Shown: piece after piece, positions 1 to 10,009 of the stretch
Layout: every line of letters starts with the position of its first letter
How positions within the stretch are numbered: the stretch's first letter is position 1
Assembly: GCA_905147135.1 (NCBI GenBank)
Contig: LR990039.1
Span: forward strand, 31,865,708-31,929,707
Source: Blastobasis lacticolella
Taxonomy: Eukaryota > Arthropoda > Insecta > Lepidoptera > Blastobasidae
Direction: 5' to 3'
Length of the DNA: 64,000 nt
Notes under the pieces: model-generated
The model's database searches: none
Told to the model about the DNA's origin: nothing
Seen by the model: only the letters and a program-made list of their open reading frames with translations
Program-made: the position numbers and the translations under genes

Positions 1-215
1 GCTTCTATCTTGGACTTCGTTGGACGTACACCGTTTTTGTCAATTGTGTGTCCGAGATACTCGACTTCCGGTTGTAAGAACGCACATTTCTCCAAGTTTA
101 CTTTTAATCCTGCTTGATAGAGTCTCTCAAACACGGTGCGTAGACTTTCTAGATGGTCTTTGTCGTTTTTTCCCGTAATCGCAATATCATCGAAGTAAAC
201 TGCTACATTCGGTAT
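1..215 (-). pseudogene. Ty3/Gypsy pol reverse transcriptase fragment (distal part)
   Basis: Read on the minus strand this is an open reverse-transcriptase segment with the Y-F-D-D catalytic box (VAVYFDDIAITG), followed by the usual thumb region with NLEKCAFLQPEVEYLGHTI, and it runs off the left edge of the window. It is not an independent element. It continues exactly from the RT frame that stops at 5042: joining the two across the intervening LINE restores the order palm, GIPNVAVYFDD. The sequence is what I see; assignment to Ty3/Gypsy rests on the known order of these RT motifs. The copy is dead because the other half carries stop codons and a lost catalytic residue. Confidence 0.85.
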
Positions 216-312
216 TTTATTTATTTATTTATTTAAAACAACTTTACAGTATTACAGTAAAAACCAATTCACTGAAAGCTAAATATATATCAGTATCTAT
301 TACAAAAAATTA

Positions 313-3300
313 TCATTCATTAATCCTCTCGCAGTACTTCAGGCATTCCTTGCACACATCCATCCATCGCCAGTCAAATAAGTCACACTCGGGTGCCGAT
401 GCCAGAAGCGCGTTGAGCATACCCAAGGCTCGAATAATGGGTGAATTGGCGTGCGAAACGGTTCGGACCGCGGGAGTAGCGAGTAGTCTAGGCTGGCGTG
501 GTCTGAGTTGAACCCTGGGAACCGGAGGTACAAATAGTCGTACCGCTCTAGACACCAGGTCAAGACAGTCTGACTCACCACGCAAAATACGACAAACCAT
601 TACCAAAAGGTAGTAATTACGCCTTACCTCTAGAGAATTAAAGCCTAGGAACCCCTGTAGAAATTTAGTCGGGTACAAAAAAGGGTAATACCCATAAATT
701 TTTTTGTAGAGAAAACGAAGGAATGCCTTTTGAATCTTCTCCAGAAGCAAGGCGTAAGTACATTGGTAAGGGTTCCACACTATCGATGACGATTCCAGCT
801 TTGACCTTACCAAGGCAGTATAAACCAGCTTGATTGCTGCGGGATCGCGAAATTCTCTGGCATTCCTGATTACAAAACCTAACCTTTTGTAACACCCCAC
901 TGCAAGGTCCCTAATATGTCCGTGGAAGTTCAAGGCTGAGTCGAATGTGACGCCCAAATCCTTGACCGTCGTGACGCGCCTAATTACTTCATGGCCAAGC
1001 TTGTACTGAGCAATTATTGGGTTTTTAGATCTGCTGAATGATATCACACAGCACTTATCAGGATTGAAGAGAAGTTTGTTTTCAACGCTCCATTCCAGTA
1101 CCGCGTCGATATCATTCTGCAAGGAATTACAATCTGACACTGTATCTACGACATGAACGAGTTTGAGGTCATCCGCATAGAGCAGACCTTCAGCTGAGCT
1201 GAGAACAGATGTCAGGTTATTAATCATGATGTTAAATAAAAGCGGACCCAGCACAGAGCCCTGACTTACACCTGAACGTGTGTGATAGAGATCCGACAGG
1301 AAACAACCATGGCGTACATACTGCTCCCTATCAGACATGTAGCTGGCAAAGAGCTGCGGCAACTGTGGTGATAAACCAATGGCACAGAGCCTACCCAGCA
1401 ACACATCATTATCCACCCGGTCAAACGCCTTTTTGAAGTCGAAGTAAAGGACATCAACTTGAGCCCCTCGATCCAGATTTTCGGATATCATGTTGACCAA
1501 TGTCACTAAATTGGTATTAACAGATCTATTTGACCTAAACCCATGCTGAGCCTCGCGCAAATAAGGTTTAATCTGCGAAGATATACGATTATGAAGAATG
1601 CACTCGTATAGCTTGGCCGAAGACGACTGAATCGCTATAGGTCTGCAATTCGTAAGACATAGACATAGACATAGACATTATTTATTGGTAACTTTTCATT
1701 ACACGTCATAAAATTATGATAATATTCAAATAATTTAACTTAATTAAATGAATTACCATTTTAAGTTACATAATCAATAAAATGTGATACAAAATTGTAT
1801 TAATTAATGGAATTACTCACTCGTAACATCGGAAGAGTCACCAGACTTAGGAATCGGCGTGACACGGGTAGTTTTCCAGCGTTGTGGGTAAACACTTGTG
1901 GACAACGAAAAATTAAGAATGTGGCAAATAGGACCAACAAGCACATCTTTGCAGCCCTTTATTATAAACGCAGGTACATGATCGGGACCAACCGAAAGTT
2001 TGAGTTTATTTATGCCCCTTTCAACTTCCCTGGCAGTAATTTCCGTGATACTAATATAATTGGCAGATGCAGTTTTGTCATTTGAGCAGATCTTTTCGCA
2101 ATCGAGAAATGGAACATCGGGTAGAAATACGCTAGCAAAGAATGAAGCAAATGCCTGCGCTGCCCCACTGCCAGTAAAGCATTTGCCTTCATAGGTGACT
2201 TTAGCTACGAAGCCAGCCTTGGATTTGAGACTGCTTATGTGTTGCCAAAACGCACGGGGGTTGTCCTTAATCCTATTCTCAATGTGTCGAATATAAGTAT
2301 TATACGCTAGTAGGGAACGTTTTTTTATATCAGTTCGAAGATAAGCGAACTGAGCATAAGATTCCTTACACCCATGAGCCTTCCATTGGCGATGAAAGAC
2401 TGCTTTGCGTTTGATGTCCCTAATTAGGTCAGATGTAAACCAAACCGGATACGTCCTATTTGCAGAAGTAGATCTAGCCTTTTTAGGTATACATTTGTCA
2501 AAGATGTCATAGAGAATGCAGTAGAATGAGTCCAAAGCGTCATCAACATTAGGAGCCGTATATACCTTATCCCAAGAAATACCTGATATAAGACTATATA
2601 GGAGATTATAATCCCCTTTGGAAAAGTTCCAGTCTTCGCATCGACTTATGTTGCTCGGCTCAATCTTTTCAGAGAGCGCCCGGCAACCGATTTTAAAAGT
2701 GATGCTAATGTCCAGTGGTGGATGGTATGCGTCACGGCGCGGGACAAGTCCTCCTCCATCAATTTCGGCAACTACCGTACGACAGGCGCGCTCCGACACC
2801 AGCACTACATCTAATTTACCTCCATGCGAATTCACCACGTTATTCTTCTCTGTCAAACCGCATACAGACAAAAAATAATTATAGTAACACAATACATCAT
2901 TATTCGAATAGTCAGGGTTAAGATTTAAGTCACCCATGACAATGACAAATCCCTTTAAAGTATCTACAACTGACTCAAGCTTAAAAAACCAGTTCATATA
3001 TTCCTAACGGAGGCACGAGGATAAATGTACACAACGCACAGGTAGCAAGTGACACTCGCAATGGTGCACGAAGCCCAAAGGTCTTCACCAGTGTCGGTCT
3101 CCAGTTCCGGCCGACGCTGCAGCGACACGCCGGGACGAGCCGACAGCAACACCCCGCCACCCCCGCGGCCGGTGGCGCGGTCGCGGCGCAGCAGACTCCA
3201 ACCTCCGCAAACAATCTCAGCGTCGTCGACTGATCCCGTTAAGAAGGTTTCAGTAACAGCAACGATGTCATAGCTTGTTGTTAATAAGCTGTTTCTGAAA

Positions 3301-3383
3301 TGACACAATTTAGTGTTCAGGCCTCTCACGTTTTGGTATGCAATATTAATGCATCCAACTGCGTTATTTTGTTTTTGTGGCCT
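313..3383 (-). pseudogene. LINE ORF2: endonuclease and reverse transcriptase, broken
   Basis: The frame opens around 3383 with INIAYQNVRGLNTK, the start of an APE-type endonuclease (VTETFL, then GDLNLNPDY after the break). A single-base loss near 2997 shifts the frame. The endonuclease and RT fingers then continue from 2997 to 1813, where the nested insert brings in a stop. The RT resumes at 1649 with NCRPIAIQSSSAKLYE, followed by QHGFR, FKKAFDRVD, SQGSVLGPLLF and the catalytic LLYADDLKLV, and ends at the stop at 313-315. Domain order and motifs are those of CR1/Jockey-group ORF2 proteins. Both lesions are secondary; the rest of the frame is open. Confidence 0.85.
1656..1820 (-). mobile_element. 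165-bp nested retroposon in the LINE ORF2
   Basis: An AT-rich insert bounded by a 6-bp direct repeat TCGTAA at 1650-1655 and 1821-1826. Removing the insert and one repeat joins the two halves of the ORF2 reverse transcriptase in frame (..SSDVT + NCRPIA..). On the minus strand its 3' end is a short tandem repeat of ATGTCT, like the tails of some LINE-mobilised sequences. It has no coding capacity. Family not recognised. Confidence 0.75.
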
Positions 3384-4521
3384 TGATGGATTCAGAGCTG
3401 CGTCTTCGTCTCCGAAATAACCAAGCTTTTACCCTCGCGTTATTAGGCCACACGTCAGCTGACAAACACCGCTCGAAATACTGCAGTGGCACGGAGATTT
3501 TGTAGGATTTGTAAGGATAATTGTGAACTTCATCCGCTTCCGAGATCATATTCCACAAATGGATCTGCTTTCGTAGCTCCACGGCTTTTAGTGTGGTGAT
3601 GCTAGGTCCAGCGATACCGCGAACATATTCGTTACGCCTAGATTTTCGTTGGCGCACCTCTTTCCATTCATCCCTAGAATCAGTCGGAGAATCCGGAGGG
3701 CTCTCAGGAGAATGTTCGACTGGAGTTTCTTGAGTGTGCGATTTTTCAGGGGCGACCGTGGACTCATCAAGAACCACCGATATTGGCGTATCACTCACTT
3801 CATTGACGGAGCTCTCCATCGCTGGCATAGCAGTAGCTGTAGTCGAACAAGGTTTCCCGCTCTTCCGTTTCCGTACCCGCTTCGGCTTGGCCTTGTCTGG
3901 GCTATTCTCCACATCGTTCACATTGGAAACAGGAGCGCATCGGCACAAACACTGCCTATTAAGTGCCTTCTCAAGTCGTTCCTCGGTAGTTTTCAATCTA
4001 TCGGTACATAGAGTGAGCGCTGTATGGCACTGGGCTATAGCGGATACCGCGTCCGCTAATTGCTCCGTTAACATGGTCATTTGTTGTCGCAGTACCTGAA
4101 CCTCCAACGAGTTAATCAAATGAGCGGCGTCGCCACTCCTAGCAGTTGCATTCAAATTGTCCTGACCGTCGAGAGTAATGTCATCAGGCTCCAACACAGT
4201 TGTTCCGTCCGAAGAGTGCAGCGTCGACTCATCAAGCGTAGCGGTGATCACCTTGCCAGCGCCAGGTACAGGTAAAGGTACGGTTTTCTTCCTTATTGTA
4301 ACATTTTTTAAGGAGGTGGGTGTGCCAACAGTTATGTTACAGTTTGGTCCGACTCTTTTTGCAGCTATAGAACATTCGGGGCATACCCAGTCGGCTTTCT
4401 CAGCCTCAGAAGGAGCCCTAATACAGCATAGAAGGTGGTATAATTTACCGCAAGACTCAACCATACATCGCAGACAGTCCTCATAGGGAAGCAACTCAAG
4501 CCGGCAGCCAGAACAAATCAT
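3364..4521 (-). CDS. LINE ORF1 protein with PHD finger and coiled coil
   Basis: ORF1 of the CR1-like LINE, 385 codons from the ATG at 4521. The frame is open further upstream, but this ATG opens directly on the zinc finger MICSGCRLELLPYEDC. The first 55 residues hold the Cys/His ladder of a PHD finger (C-x2-C, then CxxxCGKLYHLLC and WVCPEC). A helical stretch rich in Leu/Gln (around LRQQMTMLTEQLADAV) looks like a coiled coil and is followed by a second Cys cluster (RQCLCRCAP), then a basic segment (KPKRVRKRKSGK) and an acidic/proline-rich tail. Such proteins bind element RNA in related LINEs. No internal stop is present. It ends just before the ORF2 frame. Confidence 0.8.
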   Translation of the reverse strand: MICSGCRLELLPYEDCLRCMVESCGKLYHLLCCIRAPSEAEKADWVCPECSIAAKRVGPNCNITVGTPTSLKNVTIRKKTVPLPVPGAGKVITATLDESTLHSSDGTTVLEPDDITLDGQDNLNATARSGDAAHLINSLEVQVLRQQMTMLTEQLADAVSAIAQCHTALTLCTDRLKTTEERLEKALNRQCLCRCAPVSNVNDVENSPDKAKPKRVRKRKSGKPCSTTATAMPAMESSVNEVSDTPISVVLDESTVAPEKSHTQETPVEHSPESPPDSPTDSRDEWKEVRQRKSRRNEYVRGIAGPSITTLKAVELRKQIHLWNMISEADEVHNYPYKSYKISVPLQYFERCLSADVWPNNARVKAWLFRRRRRSSESIKATKTK

Positions 4522-5036
4522 TACGCCAATGCTAGTAAAAGCGCGTAAGCAAAGCACAACAATACACAATCGTTATAAGCGTAGCGTAGGTACCCGTGAG
4601 TCATACGGCGCGGCGACGCGGACGGTGCAATGCATCGGCGGGGCGCGCGGGCGGTGTAGTTGTGACGTAAGCTGCGCGCTCGAAGTGAAGGGCTTTTTCG
4701 CCGCGGCCGGCCAAGTGCGCGGTGGCGCGGTGGTGTGTGTGGCGGCTGACTGCACTGCGGCACGGAGGTCCCCGGTTCCAATCCCACACGGGCCGATGAA
4801 TTTTTTCCAATGATGTGCGTTCCACGAACAACACAGTAGCTGTCTCACTCTAGGACCGCCCCAGAGGAGGTAACATCGGGTAAGAACACCACAAGAGGGA
4901 TAAGGAATTGAATTTTAGCAATTCCACCAATCACAAAATAGTTCACAAATAAAATCACAAATTCACAAAGCAACAAATAACACGTCCACACTGGATGAAT
5001 AGCGGACGGCGAACTGTAGCTATGGGTATGCCTGTA
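4522..5036 (-). promoter_or_regulatory. 5' UTR / internal promoter region of the CR1-like LINE
   Basis: About 500 bp between the 5' target-site duplication and ORF1. The part nearest ORF1 (about 4590-4790) is strongly GC- and CpG-rich compared with its surroundings, as expected of an internal LINE promoter. On the plus strand it also holds a tRNA B-box-like string, GGTTCCAATCCC at 4772-4783. Promoter activity is inferred, not shown. Confidence 0.4.
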
Positions 5037-5921
5037 GGTATGCCTTATAGTAGTTTGTCCAGATATTCCAGATATTGATGAAAGACTGATGGCGCCGTTG
5101 AGATGCCAAAAGGCATACGGTTGTATATGTGCGTAGATAATGTCAATAGATGCTTGGACTCAGGTGCAATCTCAAATTGAAGGTACGCATACTTCAAGTA
5201 AATTTTTGAAAAATTTTCTCCATCTGCAAGGCTCTGGCGCAATTGGTCAAACGAAGGGACTAGGTGTGAGTGTGTTAATAAGACATGGTTAATCGTGCTG
5301 CGGAAATCACCACAGATTCTGACCTGACCATTGCTTTTGATTACGTTGACTGTCGGTGTGGCCCACTGTATTGGCGTAATGTTTGGATCTACTTCCGTTA
5401 TGATACCCTCTTCAACTAAACGGTCTAGACCGTTTAGTTGACATAGAAGTTGAACTAGTTCAACTTTTATGTTTTTCTTCATTGAAAATTTAATTGACCT
5501 TCCGGGAATTTGTTTTGGTTGAGCATGAGGTTTGACATGAATGTTGACTGAATAATTTTTGACTTTGCCAAGTTTACCGTCGAAAAGTCTAGAACTTGTT
5601 TAAGAGTGATGGCAGTACGTGTACGTTCCGTGTAAATAGACTGGTTTTGGGAACGCCATGCCAAACATCTCGCTCCACTGTAGGCCGCAACAACATGGGG
5701 TCAGCGCCCTGCATGACGACAACAGGTAGTAGCTTTTTCTTATCTTGAATCCGAACTGTTACGTCTGTCAGACCTTTTGGCCTAAGCCTAATGTCTCCGT
5801 AGGCACGCAAACCTGGAGCCTTCATAATAGGAGGTGCCCCAATGCACTTCCAGAACTTCGTACTGATAATAGAATATACGGAACCGGGATCCCAGTCCAA
5901 CGTAGGTACATTGTATGTCAT
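5037..5921 (-). pseudogene. Ty3/Gypsy pol: protease and reverse transcriptase (proximal part)
   Basis: The protease segment (5921-5589) shows a retropepsin-like stretch in which the active-site D-T-G reads D-P-G (DWDPGSVYSIIS). After a disrupted linker the RT segment (5482-5045) contains EEGIITEV, the QWATPTVNVIKSNGQVRICGD region and MPFGISTAPSVFHQ. In motif A the expected catalytic Asp is Tyr (KIYLKYAYLQ), and the frame ends in a stop where a Gln codon is expected (TAA near 5046). The RT continues at 1-215 beyond the inserted LINE. So this is an old, multiply inactivated Gypsy copy of the K02A2.6-like type. The substitutions are seen; their effect is inferred. Confidence 0.8.
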
Positions 5922-6149
5922 TGATTACGACATCTATTTTCTGGCTGTCTTTACTTTTTCTTTTATTAATTTGACAAACGGTGTCTAATTCATCATCGCT
6001 AACATCTGAGTAAGATGCTTGTGAAGAATGGTTGCTGACTCCGTCATGTTTTAGTTTGTGTAATTTGTTTCTCTTTGTAAATGTTCTTGGTTTATGGTCG
6101 TTCCGGTTAGGCAGGAAAACTTTGCCCGATTTGATACAGCAGTCGTCGA

Positions 6150-7027
6150 AATGGCCCTCAATGTTGCACTCTTTACAAGTGTGGGCTTATGCTGCACATT
6201 GAATTAACGGATGACTTTCGGGTCCACCGCACCTGAGGCATTGATGTGTCCGTAATCTTCGCGGAGACGCGTCCAAGTAAGATCCGATATTCCTTTTAAT
6301 CTTGTTGGCTTTAACGTGTGTGTCTGTGTCACTTTCTGCGCGATCTCGCGATTGTGCAACACTGAAGATCTGAGAAAATGATACTTCGTTAGTTTTTCCG
6401 TCTTGAAACTCTTGTTAATCTGGCCATTTTTGTTTCAGGTCAATTTGTAACTGTTCGTGGTTGAGCTCGGTTGCGAAGCGGTCACGTAATTGTCGTTCTA
6501 GCTGGTCATTGTTGTAGCCGCAATCTATGCTGATTTCTTTTAGCCTGTTAGCGTAGTTTTCCATCGACTCATTGTCCGTTCGAATGCAGTTCCAAAAGTC
6601 GGTCAATGCTCTGTATCTTGTGTGTTTGATTCTGAACAGATCGAGGAGCTTAGTTCGAAATCTGCAAACGTACTGCTTTCGAAATGTGGTGTCAGGGCAA
6701 CTTTTATGTCGTGACAAGTTTCAGGTTCTGTATAATTCGTGCTTCCTCTCCCCAAAGCTCGCATTTAGTGTCAACGTAGTCGACAAAGTTCTCAACCGCA
6801 GTATCATCGGGGTTGAATTTGTCGCTGTTAAAGCCGTTGTAAATACTGATTCTGTTACCGTTAGTGTGCGAAGAGTTGGCAGACTCCGTGCCGTTTGACG
6901 TTGTTGGTGTGGGAGTCGCAGCAGCTGCAATTTGCTGTTGCGTTAGCAACAATTGTAAAATGCCAGATATTTGTTTTTGTTTAGTAGCTTGCAATGCAAG
7001 GCATTTGTCAAATTGTTCACTGTTCAT
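6150..7027 (-). pseudogene. Ty3/Gypsy gag with zinc knuckles
   Basis: Gag starts at the ATG at 7027 (MNSEQFDKCLALQATKQKQ) with a Gln-rich N terminus and the matrix/capsid-like region FVDYVDTKCELWGEEARI. It shifts frame near 6710 and continues as RALTDFWNCIRTDNESMENYANRLKEI, typical of insect Gypsy gag, to 6415. Further down, two Cys knuckles are visible (CLRCGGPESHPLIQC and CKECNIEGHFDDCC), separated by an in-frame stop at 6187-6189. It is the upstream partner of the pol fragment and shares its strand. Confidence 0.75.
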
Positions 7028-7150
7028 TTTCTATCGGTTTTAATCCTCGTCACCACTGTTGTAGTAATTGCAAAAATATGCTGTTTATTTAAGACGTTGA
7101 CAAAATACAAGGGACACAGCACAATAACTCTCTGGAATCCAAAGAGCGTG
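7028..7150 (-). other. Likely end of the Gypsy 5' LTR and leader
   Basis: Between gag and the next repeat there is a short leader ending in ACTACAACAGTGGTGACGAG read on the minus strand, resembling the junction of an LTR end (CAACA) and a primer-binding region. The LTR itself is truncated, because RTE-like sequence begins by about 7150. Boundaries are approximate. Confidence 0.35.
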
Positions 7151-7745
7151 AAATGTAGTTCGCAACAACGTCCTCTTTACCTTTGCGACCGGGTAGGGAG
7201 TCTGTACTGTTGCAGGCCATGTACTCTGTCTTCGCCACATTTATCTTCAGACCGCCGTTTCGCCCCTTGTCAGTCTTTCAACGCGATATTGTCAGTATAC
7301 ATGAGTAGGCCTCAGGTACTGACTTGGACCGCAACGCCCACCAGATCATCTCATGAGGGACACAGTCCAGAAACAGGAAGTACAGAGACATGTTCCTCGA
7401 TCTGTTTCGCTACCTGAAAGGCAAATACGGGGTCCATGGTCCCACAACCCGGCCGAAACCCATACTGACACTCCGAGATTGTACACTGCCGTCGGATCCG
7501 AGAGTCTACATTGCGTTTGAAGACCTTCATGGTGTGAGTCCTTAGTAGTTAGTGCACTCTCGCGCTCGTGCAGCCCTTACCTGTCAAGACTGGGGTAATT
7601 ATACTCAGCCTCCATTGGTAAGGTATATTTGCGGTGAAGAGGATGCGATTATTAAGGTCGGTAAAGTGCACTCTTTCCTGTTTTTCATGCGGCGAAGAGC
7701 CGCCTTGACTTCCTCAGGCGTGGACTCGTGGTCCAGTGGACTCTA
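7150..7745 (-). pseudogene. RTE-clade LINE reverse transcriptase remnant
   Basis: On the minus strand, pieces in several frames match the RTE reverse transcriptase order: STPEEVKAALRRMKNRKE near 7720, RRQCTISECQYGFRPGCGTM near 7470 and HEMIWWALRSKSVPEAY near 7330. Internal deletions and frameshifts remove the middle, including the part between GPDG and the YGFRPG box. A second copy of the same family lies at 60090-60525, where the same peptides are better preserved. Confidence 0.7.
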
Positions 7746-7754
7746 AATTAATTT

Positions 7755-8035
7755 GGGTCGGGCGTGCGCTAGTAAATAATAATAAATAATCGTGGACAAA
7801 ATCACACAGCACCATCTAGCCCCAAAGTAAGCAAAGCTTGTGTTATGGGTGCTAGATAACTGATAAACTACTTATATACTTTTAAATACATACGTATAAT
7901 ACATAGAACACCCAGACCCAAACCGAAATTATAATTCACCATTTCAATTTCTGCCCGGCCGGGAATCAGACAGTGGCAGACCGGTTCAGCCATGTTGTGC
8001 ACTGAACCACTCAATTCGTCAAATGTTGCTTTTTC
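7755..8035. repeat. Interspersed repeat with degenerate tRNA-like box
   Basis: This stretch starts around CGTGGACAAAATCACACAG, passes through an AT-rich middle with TACATACGTATAATAC, and ends in a degenerate GCCCGGCCGGGAATCAGACAGTGG. This layout recurs widely in lepidopteran genomes as the 3' portion of a retroposon. The internal B-box-like sequence is too decayed to be a tRNA gene. No coding content. From 8035 to 8380 I see nothing recognisable. Confidence 0.45.
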
Positions 8036-8379
8036 CTAATGTCGATGTAAACAAAAAATACCTATTGATAACAAGGCAGTAAAGAATTAGGGGAGATCTT
8101 TGAAATGATCGATGAGTTATAAAATTTGGAAGTAAGTTCATATGATTTTTATTCCTTTAGATTTGTCGAATGCAGCATATGGACGAAATGCGCTGTTATT
8201 TAATTATTATGACTCCCAGCTTCGTAGCGGATCTGCTTAGTATTAGCCGGCAGCCCTAGACTAGACTCCATAGAAAAACGTGCCAACGCGGTAACGACTG
8301 TTTTGAGATCGTGAAACTTGGAATATGGTCGATGTTGTCTTCGCCGTTGTGGTAAAGACTCATCGGAGTACGTCACTAC

Positions 8380-8622
8380 TTACTTCTGACGGTTGAGGCG
8401 GCAGGCACTGTTCCCCAACTGAGTGGAGATGGACAGGATTTGGTCGTAAGAAATATAAATCTCCATGTGTGCCAGCTTGTCAACTACCTCCCTTTTACGA
8501 GTGTGTGCTTGTAGCATGAGCTCGATATAAATGGGTAGTGTGGGGCTCCTGTCTCCTGCACGATGGCGTGGTCCGGTTGGACGACGGACTGGGCGAGGCG
8601 TACTGCCTACTCGCCTCATCGG
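8380..8622 (-). pseudogene. Fragment of a recurrent transposon-associated ORF (SYDQILSIST motif)
   Basis: A short minus-strand open stretch contains YIELMLQAHTRKREVVDKLA followed by ISYDQILSISTQLGN. This combination of a leader with HxxTRKR and the I-S-Y-D-x-(I/V)-L-x-I-S-T box is one I associate with uncharacterised, probably mobile ORFs spread through many invertebrate genomes. Only about 60 codons of a much longer protein remain, and the frame ends at a stop at 8380. No biochemical role is known to me. Confidence 0.4.
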
Positions 8623-8760
8623 TTTATTTTTTTTATGCCACTTAGGTGACAAACAAGTTACGGCCTGCCTGAGGGTAAGCAGTCACCGCCGCCTATGGAT
8701 GTTGCCCACGCGTTGCCAACGTTTCTTGAAGAACTCCATGTTGTACTCTCCAGGGTAATT
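8623..8760 (-). repeat. Lepidopteran retroposon 3' end with poly-A tail
   Basis: A T-rich run at 8624-8635 followed by ATGCCACTTAGGTGACAAAC, GGTAAGCAGTCACCGCCGCC and a CGTTGCC segment. This is the 3' end of a very common lepidopteran retroposon on the minus strand. A second copy of the same family is at 21296-21420. Confidence 0.5.
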
Positions 8761-10009
8761 CTCACAGCGCGCTTTGGATCGAGTCACAAGGACCAAGCTG
8801 ATATGCCGGTGCTCCCGCTCATAAATGGGAGCAATACTCCAAATGGGGTCTGAATTGAGCATTATATAGGAGAAGTCATTGACCCGGCGTGAAGAATTGC
8901 TTTGATCTGTTAAGCACATCTATCTTTTGAGATGCGAGCTTACCCTTTCTTCCAAATGATTGCGAAATTGGACATCCCTGGAGATGTCGACAACTAGGAA
9001 ATGTATGCTTTTAGAGATGGTAAGCGGTGTATCCTGGATCTGAGTCCTTCCTTCGAAGTGACTAGGGCAAGCAACACGGATAGAACGGAGTCCTGTAGAC
9101 ATTATGTAGGAAATCCGTTGACATTTCGTCATCTCCGATGATGTGGCCTCATACAATTTGGGTCGGGTCGTGTGCACTCTGCGGTCATACTTGACTCCCA
9201 ACATCAGTTCCATTTGCGAAGAATATGACAGCGCCAGGTCTCCATGATTAAAGACCGTAGCCGGATTTTGCAAAATGGTAGCCACGGCCACCAGAGCGCA
9301 TAATTTCTATTTAGTAACTAGTGTTCTAGGATCAATAGTTATTACAGTTTTAAGTTTGACAGCTATCGTCCGAAATGTAGAACTCGACGAGTACTAGCAT
9401 TTCTCTTTAGGGCTAGTGTTAAAATTAGACAGATGTATGTGTGTGAACAGTGTCACATAAGGAGGAAAGATTCGAACTGTTGGTAAAAAGAAATAGTTGA
9501 GAGTACTGACATCGCGACACGTGCTGCACGATGGGGCCAAAATTTAAAAAATGTAGCGAAAAATCATATAGAACTAATGTTTCGGGCTTGGATTGCCCCA
9601 TCGTGCTGTGTTGCGCACGGTGCTTGGTCCTTGCGTACAAGTTGCTCGGCGTGTAACAAGTTTTGCCACATCGTGCAGTACGCCGCGCAGCGCACTTCAT
9701 CAGTGTGTATCCGCACTAAGCGCAGCGAATTCAAATTTTTTTACATTTTGTCTGTATAAAAATATCTATGAGTGGTAAGATCACACAGTAGACAAGGCAA
9801 AGCCCTCACAACCCAGGGAATGAGTGCAACAGTGCCCCCTGGAAATCCGCTTCACAATTACCTACTGACACAAGCTGACGTCATAGTCCGCATGTAAAAA
9901 AGTATAGCGGGTTCGGGATTTTAAACTTAACTACATAACTAAAACAAAGATACCTAAACAAAATATTATTGTATGAGCGAGAGCAGCGAGCTCGACTTTC
10001 TATAAGATA
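8761..10009. other. No gene recognised
   Basis: A minus-strand frame from 9291 to 8683 is open apart from one stop at 8920-8922, but it matches no family I know and has no compositional or motif support, so I do not call it a gene. Imperfect inverted repeats around CCCCATCGTGC (9520-9610) and one copy of a GAGCGAG..GCGAGCTCGA repeat at about 9975-9995 are the only structure seen. Confidence 0.4.

Larger units (their letters stand above)
216..5036 (-). mobile_element. Full-length CR1-like LINE inserted in the Gypsy copy
   Basis: A complete non-LTR retrotransposon of about 4.8 kb on the minus strand: a GC-rich 5' UTR (about 4522-5036), ORF1 with a PHD finger, ORF2 with endonuclease and reverse transcriptase, a 3' UTR and a TAAA-repeat tail at 216-236. 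The 5-bp target-site duplication GGTAT lies at 211-215 and 5037-5041, and removing the LINE plus one copy restores the Gypsy RT reading frame. PHD-bearing ORF1 proteins are established for CR1-like LINEs. The copy is inactive through a one-base frameshift in ORF2 near 2997 and a nested 165-bp insert at 1656-1820. Confidence 0.85.

Noticed and set aside
8683..9291. Minus-strand frame with a single stop as a broken gene
   Set aside because: No recognisable motif; its C-terminal part overlaps a known retroposon 3' end, so the frame is probably fortuitous.
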